The notes under the pieces are model-generated. The model made no database searches and had not been told where the DNA came from. It saw only the letters and a program-made list of their open reading frames with translations. Shown here piece by piece: positions 9,826-20,451 of a stretch of 64,000 nt of DNA. Every line of letters begins with the position of its first letter. Within the stretch, counting starts at the first letter, position 1. Position numbers and translations under genes: made by a program. The stretch is from Ladona fulva (Eukaryota; Arthropoda; Insecta; Odonata; Libellulidae), in contig KZ308312.1 of assembly GCA_000376725.2 (NCBI GenBank), positions 2,989,294 through 3,053,293 on the forward strand, in the 5' to 3' direction.

Positions 9826-12800
9826 CGTTTCCTGATTTTTATTTGTTATTTCAATCCAGATTGCATTTAATTTTATTATAATGTATCAAAGAACAAATAA
9901 CCATCACAGTTATACGTGTTATTTAAAAAATTTCGAGCAATTACCTTGAAATATGTCAATTGCTAACAAATGAAATGATTGGTTAATTAACAACGATATC
10001 AGAAGATAAATAGTCATGCCAGTATCTGGATAAATCGATACCAAATTATTTTATTCCATTTTCCGAGCATTCGGATATCTAAAATTTGTCCAATTCGGCT
10101 CTTCTCACGAGGAGAATTCTACAGTCGTAGGCTAATAATCCATTTGACCTCATCTATGATAAAACATCCGAAAATAGTCGACTGACTTATTATCTGAAAA
10201 TTCTCGAGCACGTTTGCGATTGGGCAAAATGGAGTCATCCTTACCTCATCAAGATTGGCGGTATATACCTTCCGGCATTTCAGATAACAATTGAACCATC
10301 AAATCCCTGTTTGCTCAACAGTTTTTTCGGGCGAATCGAAAACAGGAACTTGTTTTCTTCCACATCCAATTTTCGGTCTCTTTGTCCCGCAAAACGTTAC
10401 GGAATGGAGGTCGATCCCGTGTGCTTTTCGCAATCGTGAATGTTGAGTTCCGTCGCCATTGTCGCGAATGAAAGATCCGTGGATAGAGACTTATATAACG
10501 GAGGAAGGGGAGAAAGACAAATAAGTCAAAGCAAACGCGGGAATCGAGGATGAATAGCTACCTGAAGCATTGTACACAAAAGTAAGGCGCAATTTAGCGA
10601 TCTCTTCCGCGGTTAATAACATTATCACTCGGAAATCACGGTCGATCCTCGGCAAAATCATCCTCAATTGATTGTAAACAGAGGGAAAAAGAAGTCAACA
10701 GTTTCTGCTCGGTATTATTCCGTAAATATGACCTTAACGACGCTACCTGTTTTGATGGAGAGAATAGAGATTTGCGAATCGCTAATTTTCATGGACCCCT
10801 CGGTATATCGTGATAGTAGGAGTAAAAGCATATTATTTATTTATTTACTTAAAATAAACCCGTAAACAGCACAACGCCTATACAATGGATTAAATGCAAT
10901 GAACCATGTAACGAAAAAGTATACAAGTTTAAAAGAAATAAATAAAAATCATGAAAATACAAATACAGAAATAAAGAATTAAACTAATTATACAACTACA
11001 ATTTTAAATGCAAGTACAAGTGAAAATATAAGTCATACTTAAGGGTAAAATCATACAGATGGATCTCTTCATTAAGTCCGTCGTAAATATTTTCACCGAC
11101 ATTTTCATCGTCAGTATTCTCATATTTTAATCTAGCTTATATTGTTTGGGCTTTGTTAACGTTGGACTGATTCAAACGAATCCAAAGGAAGGAATGAGTT
11201 ATTCGAATGGCTGGAAAAGCCTAGAAATTCGATAAATTCTTCGAATTTTCGAGAGATCTAAAAAGGCTCTCTCAACGCTTCGCGCGTTTAAGGAATTTTT
11301 AATTTGCTCCAGTACTTACGTCACTCGCGCATGTATGTCTTTACGATAAAAGTAAAGGCATTGCCTATTGCGTAATAGATTCATTAGACTTTTACGAGGA
11401 AATGGTCTATAAAAATCAAAGTTTCTTACGTAATTCTGAAGGAGTGAAGTTTCCAACCCGACACCAAATCACGTATCACGAGATGATTTTTTCTTATGAG
11501 AGATTTAATTTACCGCTTATGTTATGAAAATTGAAGATATTTGCGTATGATATAATTCGGTTTGATTTACGAAATGAAAAGTTCCCTCGTAAATTATTAT
11601 CGCACGACTCATTAGCGTTGAAATTTATTTTCTCTCTCAGTTTTAGCGATCGGTTGAACTTCGCGGTACGTCTCTCTACTTTTTTGCGATATCGACCGAA
11701 AAAATGTGACGAAGATTTTTATTCTTGTAGTATTTATTGCTAAAAATTTACTCCAAAAAATATAACATATTCAGAAATTATGGAGTGAAAGTGCCGTACC
11801 GCAGACTTGACGAATGTCAGAAACTCTCGAATGTTCGCAGAATTCATTGCATGATTTCTGTTGCATAACCATTGGAGAAGTTTTGGATCAGAGGCAAGGA
11901 AGGTTCTGCTTTCATCGTTCAATGCGGCCTTTTCTTTTATTAAGTAAACTCACTCGGATATTAAAATTATCTTCCGTGTCATAATAGGTTAACTTGTAGA
12001 ATGGGATCTATTCTCCTTTAGTTCACTCACAAATTTAAGTCGTTTTTCAATGTGAAAAGTGAGTGAAAAAAAGAAGGATCAGAGCAGAACGCACCTCGAG
12101 TGCGGCCTGATTGTCGGCATGACGCGGCCTTCCGATAAAGAAAGCCCCACCTCTATTTTAGGTCGAGGCATGGAAATTATGGAACTATTTCAAGAAGTGT
12201 GGGAGATAATTTACCATTTTTTGCCTCTTTACCTTCAGCTAATTCCTTTTTCAAGAATAATTATCAGCATTAATATAAAAAGCGGCTTATTAGATTCGAT
12301 TCTCATTTTGTAAGAGTTTTGGGCTCGCTTAATTCTCTTTCGAAATTGGTTGTATGTAGGTCAGCCGGGCCGTAACAATGACATAAAAAGAATTGAAAGC
12401 GGATTAGTTTGAGTCATCGAAAAGGATGTCAGCTAGATTTTCAGTCGTATCTTATAAATTATGGCAGTAGAATCTTTGTATTATCTACGAAATTTATCTA
12501 GGTTAACTTCTTGAACTATTAGGAACCTAAGAGTGGTAAAATGCTCATCAAACAGCGTTGTTATTTAATCTATCCAAAGTGGGTTCTATCCCCGTTAAAA
12601 ATGGGACATCTTGTGATGCTCTTGTATAAAGGTACGTTCACTCAACTTGTCGAATTTCGCGTATGTTATGTTTGGTCGGTTAGCGTGCTTTGCCGTAGGA
12701 AATGACCGTAAAGTACGTTTTTATGACTTGTAGAGGTTGTTTCTTTTACAGAATTAAATTAGGAACAATGGTCCTACAAAATTAAGACAAGTGTCACAAG

Positions 12801-13652
12801 GAAGGAAAATGATCAAATATTCTTATTTTAGTCTTAAAACGTTCATATAAAGTCGAAATTGCGAGAACTTTGATAAAATACAGGGAAAATTCGTAAAATA
12901 TTTAGAAAAAAATAATATTTGTAAAATAAGAAACCCTTCTCTTTGACGACTAAGGCAATTGTTGAATGTTGATTTCACGAATTATCCCATATAAGTAAAG
13001 AAGGATAACCAGTTCTTATATTTTTCTACAAGAAATATACGTAAAGTAGGCTTTCATGTCTTGAAAACTGTAGAATGAATATTATATTAAATATTTAATC
13101 TTGTGGTACTGATGAGATACTGCGGTACCTGTAGAATTATGTGATACAGTATTTAAGGGTATGCTCTGACATGTGTGCTAGAAAACGCCTTTAGTGCTGT
13201 GTCATGGTGTGTGCACAAGAGGATGCTTTAGTTGAAGGTCAAACGGAGGAAAATCTGAGCTATTCTCTGGGAATACCGGCTGTCCGAAGTTTGTATTGTA
13301 TTTTCCTCATGAACCCAAAGCGTAAGGAGGAAAGGATATCGATGGGTTTTTCGGTAATATTCTCGGAAACAAGATTGTCCTTTCAGTGGTTCGGCGTGCC
13401 GAGAAAATTTTGACATTTTTACGTTAATAGCTCGTCTAAAGAGTAACCCTGCTAACGAATTTTCGAAAGAGGAAATTTTTTTCGTTTCATAACATTTGGC
13501 TTCTGTAGGTGAATCCGAATCGTCCTATGTTCGTTAGCCGAGGTAACTCTGTTCTTGGAGAGATAGGATATTCCGAAACAAGTGAGTCTGGTTGTGGAAC
13601 GGAAAAGTATTCTGGATCGATCTCTCCTTACGTTGAAAGCAAGTTATTGATA
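9826..13652. other. No recognised gene
   Basis: About 3.8 kb of AT-rich sequence. Open frames of 60-84 codons occur but none has a motif or splice context, and several overlap on opposite strands (for example 13,204-13,416). I see no repeat family that recurs elsewhere in the window. Confidence 0.4.
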
Positions 13653-14308
13653 CAGTGAAATCTGTCTAAAATGACCACTCACGAGACTGTTCGAAAGTAG
13701 TCACCCTAGACAGGTGGTCACTAGAGCAAGATTAGATTATAAGGGATATGGAGATGTTTCCTTATTTAATTGAACTCTAAAATACCCTAAAATTAGTTTG
13801 TTTACGAAAAATATTTAAGTTTAGAATATGAAAGCAAGAAAACAAAAAAGAAATTTGACGTTTGCATGACAACAAAATATACAGCCTGATCGAACAAAAA
13901 AGGAGATTTATTTTATCTTTTTCATAAATCTGTCTAATGTTATTTGATATGATTTGAGCATTTTTTAATCGAGTCAGTAATTTTCAGTTTTTTTAGCAAT
14001 TATTGATTTTAATATAAACCCATTTTAATTTTCTCTTTTTAAACTTAACATAAAGTCCAACCTTTTGAAACTTAATTTTTAAATGATATTTAAAATATGA
14101 GGGTATTTTTTGAACTTGTCACTGGAGGTATCTTTCGTTGATAGCTCCCCCCATTGGAGGTCACTGTTCATAATAAATATATATCTCTATTCACTATACG
14201 CAAAAATATTACAAGTAATTCGTATTACCTTTGCGGGAACCGATAAAAAGTGGCCACATTAAGCTGATGGTCACTATATGGAGGAGGTCACATCGGCGGG
14301 CTCTACTG
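13653..14308. mobile_element. Non-autonomous pogo/Tc1-mariner-like element
   Basis: A 656-bp element flanked by TA on both sides (13651-13652 and 14309-14310). The left end is CAGTGAAATCTGTC and the right end, read inward, is CAGTAGAGCCCGCC; they share the CAGTrrA start typical of pogo and Tigger elements. The interior is AT-rich, has no transposase frame, and repeats the phrase GGTCAC several times near both ends. The superfamily is inferred from the end sequence and the TA target only. Confidence 0.75.
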
Positions 14309-14310
14309 TA

Positions 14311-15260
14311 ACTGGCAAAGTCTCCTTAAGTGATTCAGGGTACGCAGAACCCTGCCTTCGACATGGACGATGCTTTCCAAGGTCGACATTGACGTATTAA
14401 GAAAAGTGAAAGTGAGCTAAAACCCTTTGTCATCCATTGAGTCATTTCGCACCCTTGTCATGAAAGAAACCCCACCCTTTCCATTGCGTGGGAATGTTCT
14501 CCATTCTTGAAGGAAAGGATTTTTCAAAACTGAGCCAGGGAGATTAAGGCTAAGATCTAAAATGGAATCTTCAAGTGAGAAAAATCCATATTCATGTATA
14601 CTTCAAGACGTATAGCAAGCCGGTAATGATGCTGTGTCGCTAGATTTATTAGCTGAACTTACTTGTAGTTTATCTATAATTCGTTTTGTATTGATAGTTA
14701 ATAGTATAATTAGTATATTGATTGTAATCTACGCTGTCGTATTATTATTATTATCTTTAATTTGTTTGAATGGTCCTATTCTTGTTTCAATAACCTTCAT
14801 TTCTACACGATTCAAATTATAACTATTGGGCGGCTCAATACTCCATACAGGGAAAAATTTTTCAGACTTAGTTGAAAGAACGGAGTAGACGTATATCCTT
14901 TTAACCAAATTTTCTTCTTCATTCTTAATTTTGTGGATTTTTTTAATTAAAAGAAGATATTAATTTTGAGGATTTAATATCGCTGAAATTGAACTCCTGT
15001 TTCCCCAGCATTAATCTATTTTTACTCCGAATTACTGTTTTTTTAATGTTCGTAACTTTATATTCTATCTAGAAATACAATAACTGCCATTAATCTCTGT
15101 TATTTATTTCCGTGGGTAAATAGAGAAAATTAATTAAGTATTTTCCTTGTTATCAGAAATGGATATCGCCTTTCATGAAAGGCGGAATCTCCTCGTTCAA
15201 ACATTGTTTTTTACTGAAATATCTTTTGTGAACTCGAATATATTGGAGTACTTAAACAAG
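14311..15260. other. No recognised gene
   Basis: AT-rich sequence with a 62-codon frame at 14,634-14,822 that is almost entirely hydrophobic and probably a composition artefact. Confidence 0.4.
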
Positions 15261-15267
15261 TACTAAT

Positions 15268-15316
15268 ACCCCGTGCCACACGCCCAGAGGCTGTTTGCAG
15301 GGTATTTAATTGGATG
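15268..15316 (+). mobile_element. Truncated 3' terminus of the CR1/Jockey-like family
   Basis: The phrase GGCTGTTTGCAGGGTATTTAA matches the 3' terminal signature of the retrotransposon family at 7.9 and 15.6 kb (GCGGYTYGCRGGGTATTTATG). No coding part precedes it. A very short 5'-truncated insertion or relic. Confidence 0.4.
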
Positions 15317-15440
15317 AATAGCTTATCATGGTCGACGATATTTGGGAAAATTTGTGTCGCGTGTGCGTTACCCAAACATATATTAACTTGTTATGCATTT
15401 ATAATTCCCTGCATGCGTGTCAGTTTGTCCGAACAGAATT

Positions 15441-15585
15441 CAACTCGAAGGCCGTTTGAACCTCAAGCCCCCCACCATTAGCAACCGAAAGCGTAGGAGA
15501 GGGAATGAGGCCTACTAGACAAGACGATGAGTAATATAGTTTACCTTTGGTTTCCTCATGGAGTCATAATTCTGTGAGCGGAATT
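15441..15585 (+). repeat. Dispersed repeat R1, copy A
   Basis: Shares with 28.32 kb, 34.10 kb and 35.71 kb an ordered series of phrases. These are CGAAGGCCGTTTGAACCTC, a C-rich stretch ending ACCATTAGC, GCGTAGGAGAGGGAATGAGGC, ACTAGACAAGACGATGAG, and TTTCCTCATGGAGTCA. No open frame or terminal repeats were seen; class unknown. Confidence 0.65.
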
Positions 15586-15604
15586 CTTCCAAGTAAAAGA
15601 AGCA

Positions 15605-16395
15605 CATTTACATTTACATTTACATAAATACCCCGCGAACCGCCGTAAGGCGTATGGTAGGGGTTGTTAGAACACCAACATCCCTAAATAGCTACCCTAT
15701 TTATATGTCTAATGCTATCTGGAAAAAGAGACCAGTAATAACTATCCGTTCTCGCTAAAATCTCTCGAAATTTTTTAGACGTCTGGTCTCGGAAATCGCG
15801 TTCGCTAATCGCCGGTATAACTATGTCTCGTATTTCCTCAAGTAAATCGCTACTCAGAAATTTCTCGAACAATTTGTGCCTGGACTCGAGTCTCCTATCC
15901 TCTAAGGAATTCCAACCTAGGGATTTGATCATTTCTGATACACTGCTATCGAATCTATAATCTCCTTTTACGAAGCGAGCTGCTCTACGCTGTACGCGCT
16001 CTAACTCTGAGATCAGACCCTTCTCGTGAGGGTTCCATACTGCGCAGCAGAACTCAAGTAACGGACGAACTAGTGAAAAATAAGCTACCTCTTTGACATT
16101 TGTCTGACTGCCTCTAAGAACGCGGTTACATAGCCTAAGAGTCCTATCGGCTGACCCCACTATATCTCGTATGTGCGTTTTAAATGACAAATTACTACTG
16201 AAAACGACCCCTAAATATTTATATTGGCCTACGAATTCTAATGTAGCGCCACTAATATGATAGGGAGTTTGGGTCGAGTTTCTGACCGGGGAGCGGGTCA
16301 TGCTCATTGCTACACATTTATCTATGTTTAGACCAAGTTGCCAATCCTTGCACCATTTAGAAATAACGTCTAGGTCTCGCTGTAATATCGATGAC
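15605..16395 (-). pseudogene. CR1/Jockey-like non-LTR retrotransposon, 5'-truncated
   Basis: The best-preserved RT copy. On the minus strand an open frame ending at 15,684 encodes the distal part of a reverse transcriptase: LQRDLDVISKWCKDWQLGLN, QYKYLGVVFSS, LLEFCCAVWNPHEKGL, LERVQRRAARFVKGDYRFD and MIKSLGWNSLEDRR. These are the thumb and connection segments that follow the catalytic FADD box. The catalytic palm itself is absent, as expected from 5' truncation during target-primed reverse transcription. A short 3' UTR ends in a TGTAAA tandem tail at 15,605-15,626 rather than poly(A), which fits CR1/L2-type elements. The open frame is intact over about 235 codons, so this is the youngest copy in the window. 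It cannot transpose alone. Confidence 0.9.
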
Positions 16396-16607
16396 CCTAT
16401 GAATAACAATTTCCATGGAAACGACCTGAATGAACGCCATTGATCGGCATCTCTCACCTTTCAGTAGCTTGCATCTTATCTCAGTTATGAACGAGGTTGG
16501 GACAAGAGTAAATGAAATTGCGTTTTTCTCTATCCTGCACCAAAAGCCAAATCCTATTGTCCTATTTATCAACAAGTGGCAGCAGGAACATATACTTACG
16601 TATAGGC

Positions 16608-16895
16608 TTACCATATGTCCCGTTTTGACCAGGACAGTCCCGGTTTAACGCGCGATCCAGATCAATTTTTCTGTTTTACAGGTTTTAAAGAAAAACTTGC
16701 TAACAGAATTTAGTTCAAATTAAGAAGATATCATCGATATAAATCGTTTATACGCAAATTTTTATTGTGGTTACGCTACGCAATCTCTTAAAGGCACATG
16801 AAATTAACTCTAATTGTTTGTTTAAAGGGAACGTTCCGGTTTTACTGGGTTTAGTTTCTGAAAAGTCCCGGTTTCTTACTGTCAGAATATGGTAA
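16608..16895. mobile_element. Non-autonomous DNA transposon with TTACCATAT ends
   Basis: The left end is TTACCATATGTCCCG with GGACAGTCCCGGTTT just inside. The right end, read inward, is TTACCATATTCTGAC with AAACCGGGACTTTTC just inside. The terminal nine bases are inverted repeats and both sides carry an internal CCCGG motif. About 288 bp, no coding capacity. The ends resemble a widespread hAT-like group of small elements, but I see no clear 8-bp target duplication. It directly abuts the next element. Confidence 0.65.
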
Positions 16896-16908
16896 TCCTG
16901 TTAATGTA

Positions 16909-17246
16909 CTGTGGTATATTGGTTAACGATGGCCTTAGTTAACGACGTACTCGGTTGACGACGAGCGGCTGCGATCAGAAAATGTCTTAGGTGATGACGC
17001 AGTCTGGTTTACGACGCCTTCTGGTGAAGATTGACCATTAAAAACTTCTTTTGTGACTATTAATTTTATTAATGATAATCTAATTGAATAAATTGTATGT
17101 ACCATATTTTAATGATATTTTGATGAGTTTTATCTGCATATATAACATGCAGTATGATTGCGAAAAATTGCGCCTTGCATAACGACGGTTTTGGTTAACG
17201 ACGAAAATCTTAGAACGGATTACCGTCGTTAACCGAGGCACCACTG
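16909..17246. mobile_element. MITE with CAGTGG..GGTTAACGACGG ends
   Basis: 338 bp. The right end read inward is CAGTGGTGCCTCGGTTAACG, continuing ACGG; the left end is CTGTGGTATATTGGTTAACG, continuing ATGG. Inside, GTTAACGACG-like words are repeated several times near both ends. The left flank is TA; the right flank is TG, which could be a mutated TA. Such ends are typical of Tc1/mariner or pogo-like MITEs. No transposase is present. Confidence 0.75.
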
Positions 17247-18421
17247 TGACGATTTTCCGATTCAAGAGGCGCAGATTGTGGCAGAATTCGAAGCACGGGA
17301 AGCAAATTACAGCATTTAAAATCGGATCACCACAATTACTTCGGAAACTTTTTATCTCTCTCCTCTCGTTATTCGTCCTTCGGATGTTTATAAATATCGA
17401 AATTTCGATAATACGAGTTTTGTTTGTAAATATCTTCCTCCAAAATACGATGACGTATCAAGTCCGACCTCGAACGCGAGTTGCGACGGGTTAAAATTAA
17501 ACCGGATTTACCTCGGTTCATCGCGCCCGAGTCCCTTTATCACTTATTTTTATCTTTTGTGTGCAAAGAGGGGTAATAATATCGTTTCCGTCGCTTCCAG
17601 AACAGAAAGTTCGGGATCTCCTTCAAAAGAGATCTGGTCCAATTGCTACGTCGACAGAGAATACGCTTTGCGAAATCCCGATGTTTACGCCACAAAGACC
17701 CGAGGTTGGGATTCAAAACAAAATCTTGCCCCCTCTAGTTTCGTCACTGGGTGGAGGGCAAAAGGGTATTATTTCGATCGATCGCTTTGTTTTGAGGCAG
17801 CGGAGTTAGCGGCCGGTATGACGCATCCTTTTTTCCGATATTTTGGGAAAAAACTCGGTGTGGACCTCGAAAAAAAATTTTTTTCGAGGGTTCAGTAGCT
17901 GGAAAACACTGTGAGATGTTCTCTGGGAAACTGTTCGCTGATAGGAGATTTGGTCCGTCGGAATTTGCCAGATTACGAGAATAGAGGATGAGACGAATGT
18001 TATGTAATCGTCGGATGATGTCTCGAGATCGTTCATCTCCGTTCTCGGAAGTAGCGTTTTGGTTTAGTGATTCAAAAATACGTTAATATTCGTATGATAC
18101 AGCATGGGTTTGTCCTGAACCCAGTCTTATGCATGACTCAGTACCAAGATGATGCCCATAGATTTATTTCGCCGCTTGAATCGCGGAAACGCTGTTTTGG
18201 TCAGCGCCTAAGTTAAGTTTATTTTATCACGGTGCGTTGATCGAATGGTATTTGGCAATAACGTCGAAGTATAGAGATCACAGTAGTAAAATACTATTAT
18301 CATTTCTCTTCTTCTAATAGAAATATGATTTTTAAAGTACCCTTTATAATCATTGTAAAGTTTTCCTCTATATTTCTTTTCACCTACACACAAGTCTTTA
18401 TGTACATAAAATCATTGACGC
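17247..18421. other. No recognised gene
   Basis: Contains overlapping frames of 82 and 113 codons at 17.55-17.90 kb with no recognisable motif. Their overlap in two frames and a minus-strand frame argues against coding. CpG content is ordinary. Confidence 0.4.
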
Positions 18422-18500
18422 AAGGTTAGATGGAAGAAGAGACTTTTCAGTCTCAATCTCGCCTTTAATAAAGACATTATTATTATTATTATCATTATTG
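18422..18500 (+). mobile_element. Non-LTR-like 3' end with (ATT)n tail, family R2
   Basis: GGTTAGATGGAAGAAGAGAC, then TTTTCAGTCTCAATCTCGCC, then TTTAATAAAGAC, ending in an ATT microsatellite (18,474-18,500). The same sequence without a long tail occurs at 33,038. A conserved terminal block followed by AATAAA-like sequence and a trinucleotide tail is typical of the 3' terminus of non-LTR retrotransposons. Confidence 0.6.
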
Positions 18501-19320
18501 TGTGTACTACTTTGTTTACTGCGTTCGTCCTTATTTATTTTAACATGCTTATGATGCTAAGATCAAAAATAATTTATGTTGACTACCTTAACAAACTCTT
18601 CCGCTAAGAATTCATAGAAATACCTCGTCTAAAATACCTATAATTCGTATAATATTTCTGTGATAATCGAATTTCGATGTTTTATTCATACTCTATCTAT
18701 TATGACATTTATTATTTCTCTATTTTTAGGTAGCATCTTCTATCTCTAATAGAATTCTTCTTTTCCTTGTTACATATCGCAATTCCTTGGTTCTCTCTCG
18801 AACCGAATGTGAGGAAATGTTTTCATTGGTGTAATCGGACCGAAGAGTATCACGTGCTGGAACCCCAACGGCAACATAAATATTTACATGCATCCGTTTC
18901 CATAATAACGCATGTGCTTTTACGTTACCGATGTTGGTTGGCATCTTCTATTCCCACACGTTTGTATCCGAACAATTTGTTAGCCATCTTTAATCGCCAT
19001 ATTTGTTCAAGGTTCCACCAAGTCAACGGAAAAGATGCTAAGTTTATTACTAGAACAAGAAAAATGTTATTTTTTATCTCAAGATTGTGCATAATTCGTT
19101 ATAATCTACGAATCGATTATCTTTAAACCGGTTGTAATTGGACTTATTGCTTCGATTCGCTAACGAAGCGTACCTCGAAGATTCAGAGAACCTTATTTGT
19201 TTATATCTCTCATTCGGATTTCAAATCCAACTATTCATTGAAGGAAATGATAAGGTTGTTACCTTTGCATATAGAGGAGTGCGCCTTAAACCCAATGATC
19301 CTAGGATCCAAGGATACTAG
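18501..19320. other. No recognised gene
   Basis: AT-rich sequence; a 119-codon frame at 18,767-19,126 is opposed by a 72-codon minus frame and shows no motif. Confidence 0.4.
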
Positions 19321-19390
19321 AATACCTGCCCGAAAAGTGGGAGACCTGGGTTCGAGTCCCAGTCATGTCCTTATTTTTCACGTCTGTTTA
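19321..19390 (+). mobile_element. tRNA-derived SINE fragment, family S2
   Basis: TGCCCGAAAAGTGGGAGACC, then B box GGTTCGAGTCCC, then AGTCATGTCCTTATTTTTCAC. This is the cleanest S2 B-box block in the window; the head upstream of TGCCCG is not recognisable. Confidence 0.75.
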
Positions 19391-19979
19391 TCCTTCCAAT
19401 TATTCACGTTCGGTTTTCTGACATTGTACATTGAATGAGATCTTTCGGTTATTTATCTATGAGTCGCTGATTTGCGTCGCGGAGTGCATTAAGTAATTGG
19501 CTTATTTACGCTTACTATACTTCCGTTTGATCGCTCCACTAGTCATCCGCACTTTGAATTCATATACTTCTGGAAAACTTTCCATTGCCTCTTGACCCTC
19601 CATATGGATGAAGTATAACTGTGCCCATTGACCTCATTCCGTAGCGATGTGCGGTATTCGTTAACCATAGGTGTTTTTCATTTTTAATTCTCGACGAGAT
19701 ACGCGCTCTCTATGTAAAATTTGCCTTTTGTAATTTCTTTTTCATCAATGCGTACGGATGTTATCCCCCGCCCTTTCCGTTCCACATCTGTATGTTCTGC
19801 GTTTTAATTCCCGCATTCTTCCGTACTTCCCACGAGCTATTTTCGCTATAATTCCAGTGCCCCATTCCAATCCCCCGTCCCGAAAGCGTGGGTGGAGGTT
19901 GAAGGGGATTCCTAATGAATGGGTCCCGTCCTTCATCTATTGCGCGCCGCTGCACCCCGCGGATGCAAAGGCCCTTCCG

Positions 19980-20451
19980 TCATCTCCCCATCCCACTTAT
20001 CTCCGACCTGCGTCACCATCCTTTCCACTCTACGTCACTCCCCGACTGGAGGGAGAGGCGGTCCTGAGTGGAGGGAGGACCTGGCATTCTCTCCCGCCGC
20101 AATCTCTCCCCCTACACGTTCCTCTCCCTCCCGCCTCCTCCCTCCGCCTCCCACTTCCTTTTGAAATCTATAGAATACCGCCCGTCGGACTCAGTCGAGA
20201 GTTTTCGTCCGTCGAGGTTAGACGCGTTGAGCGCGAAAGGTTCAGCGGTTTTTCCATACCCGAGAGGTTCAGCGATTATCCCAAACCATCGATTTTTCGC
20301 GAGTTAACGTCGTATTTCCTCCTGTTTACGTTCCAAACCGGACGAGGAAGCTCTAGGAATCCTCGGCACATCGTCTCGAAGTTGTTGGCCTGCCGATATT
20401 TTCGAGGGAGGTGCCCCAAGGTTTCGTTCTGTCACCAGGATTTTTTAATCG
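19980..20451 (+). promoter_or_regulatory. GC-rich promoter island with noncoding first exon
   Basis: A pyrimidine-rich tract on the plus strand (about 19,980-20,160; GAGA-like on the other strand) leads into a core promoter. TATAGAA lies at 20,169. An exact arthropod initiator TCAGTC lies at 20,191 with A(+1) at 20,193. A DPE match AGACG lies at +28 to +32 (20,220-20,224). From +1 to 20,451 there is not a single ATG, and the segment ends in a strong splice donor G|GTGAGTAAA. This looks like a noncoding first exon of about 259 nt. The next plus-strand gene is pinocchio, whose first coding exon starts with an acceptor and a 5' UTR stub at 45,506; that linkage (25-kb intron) is inference. Confidence 0.6.
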
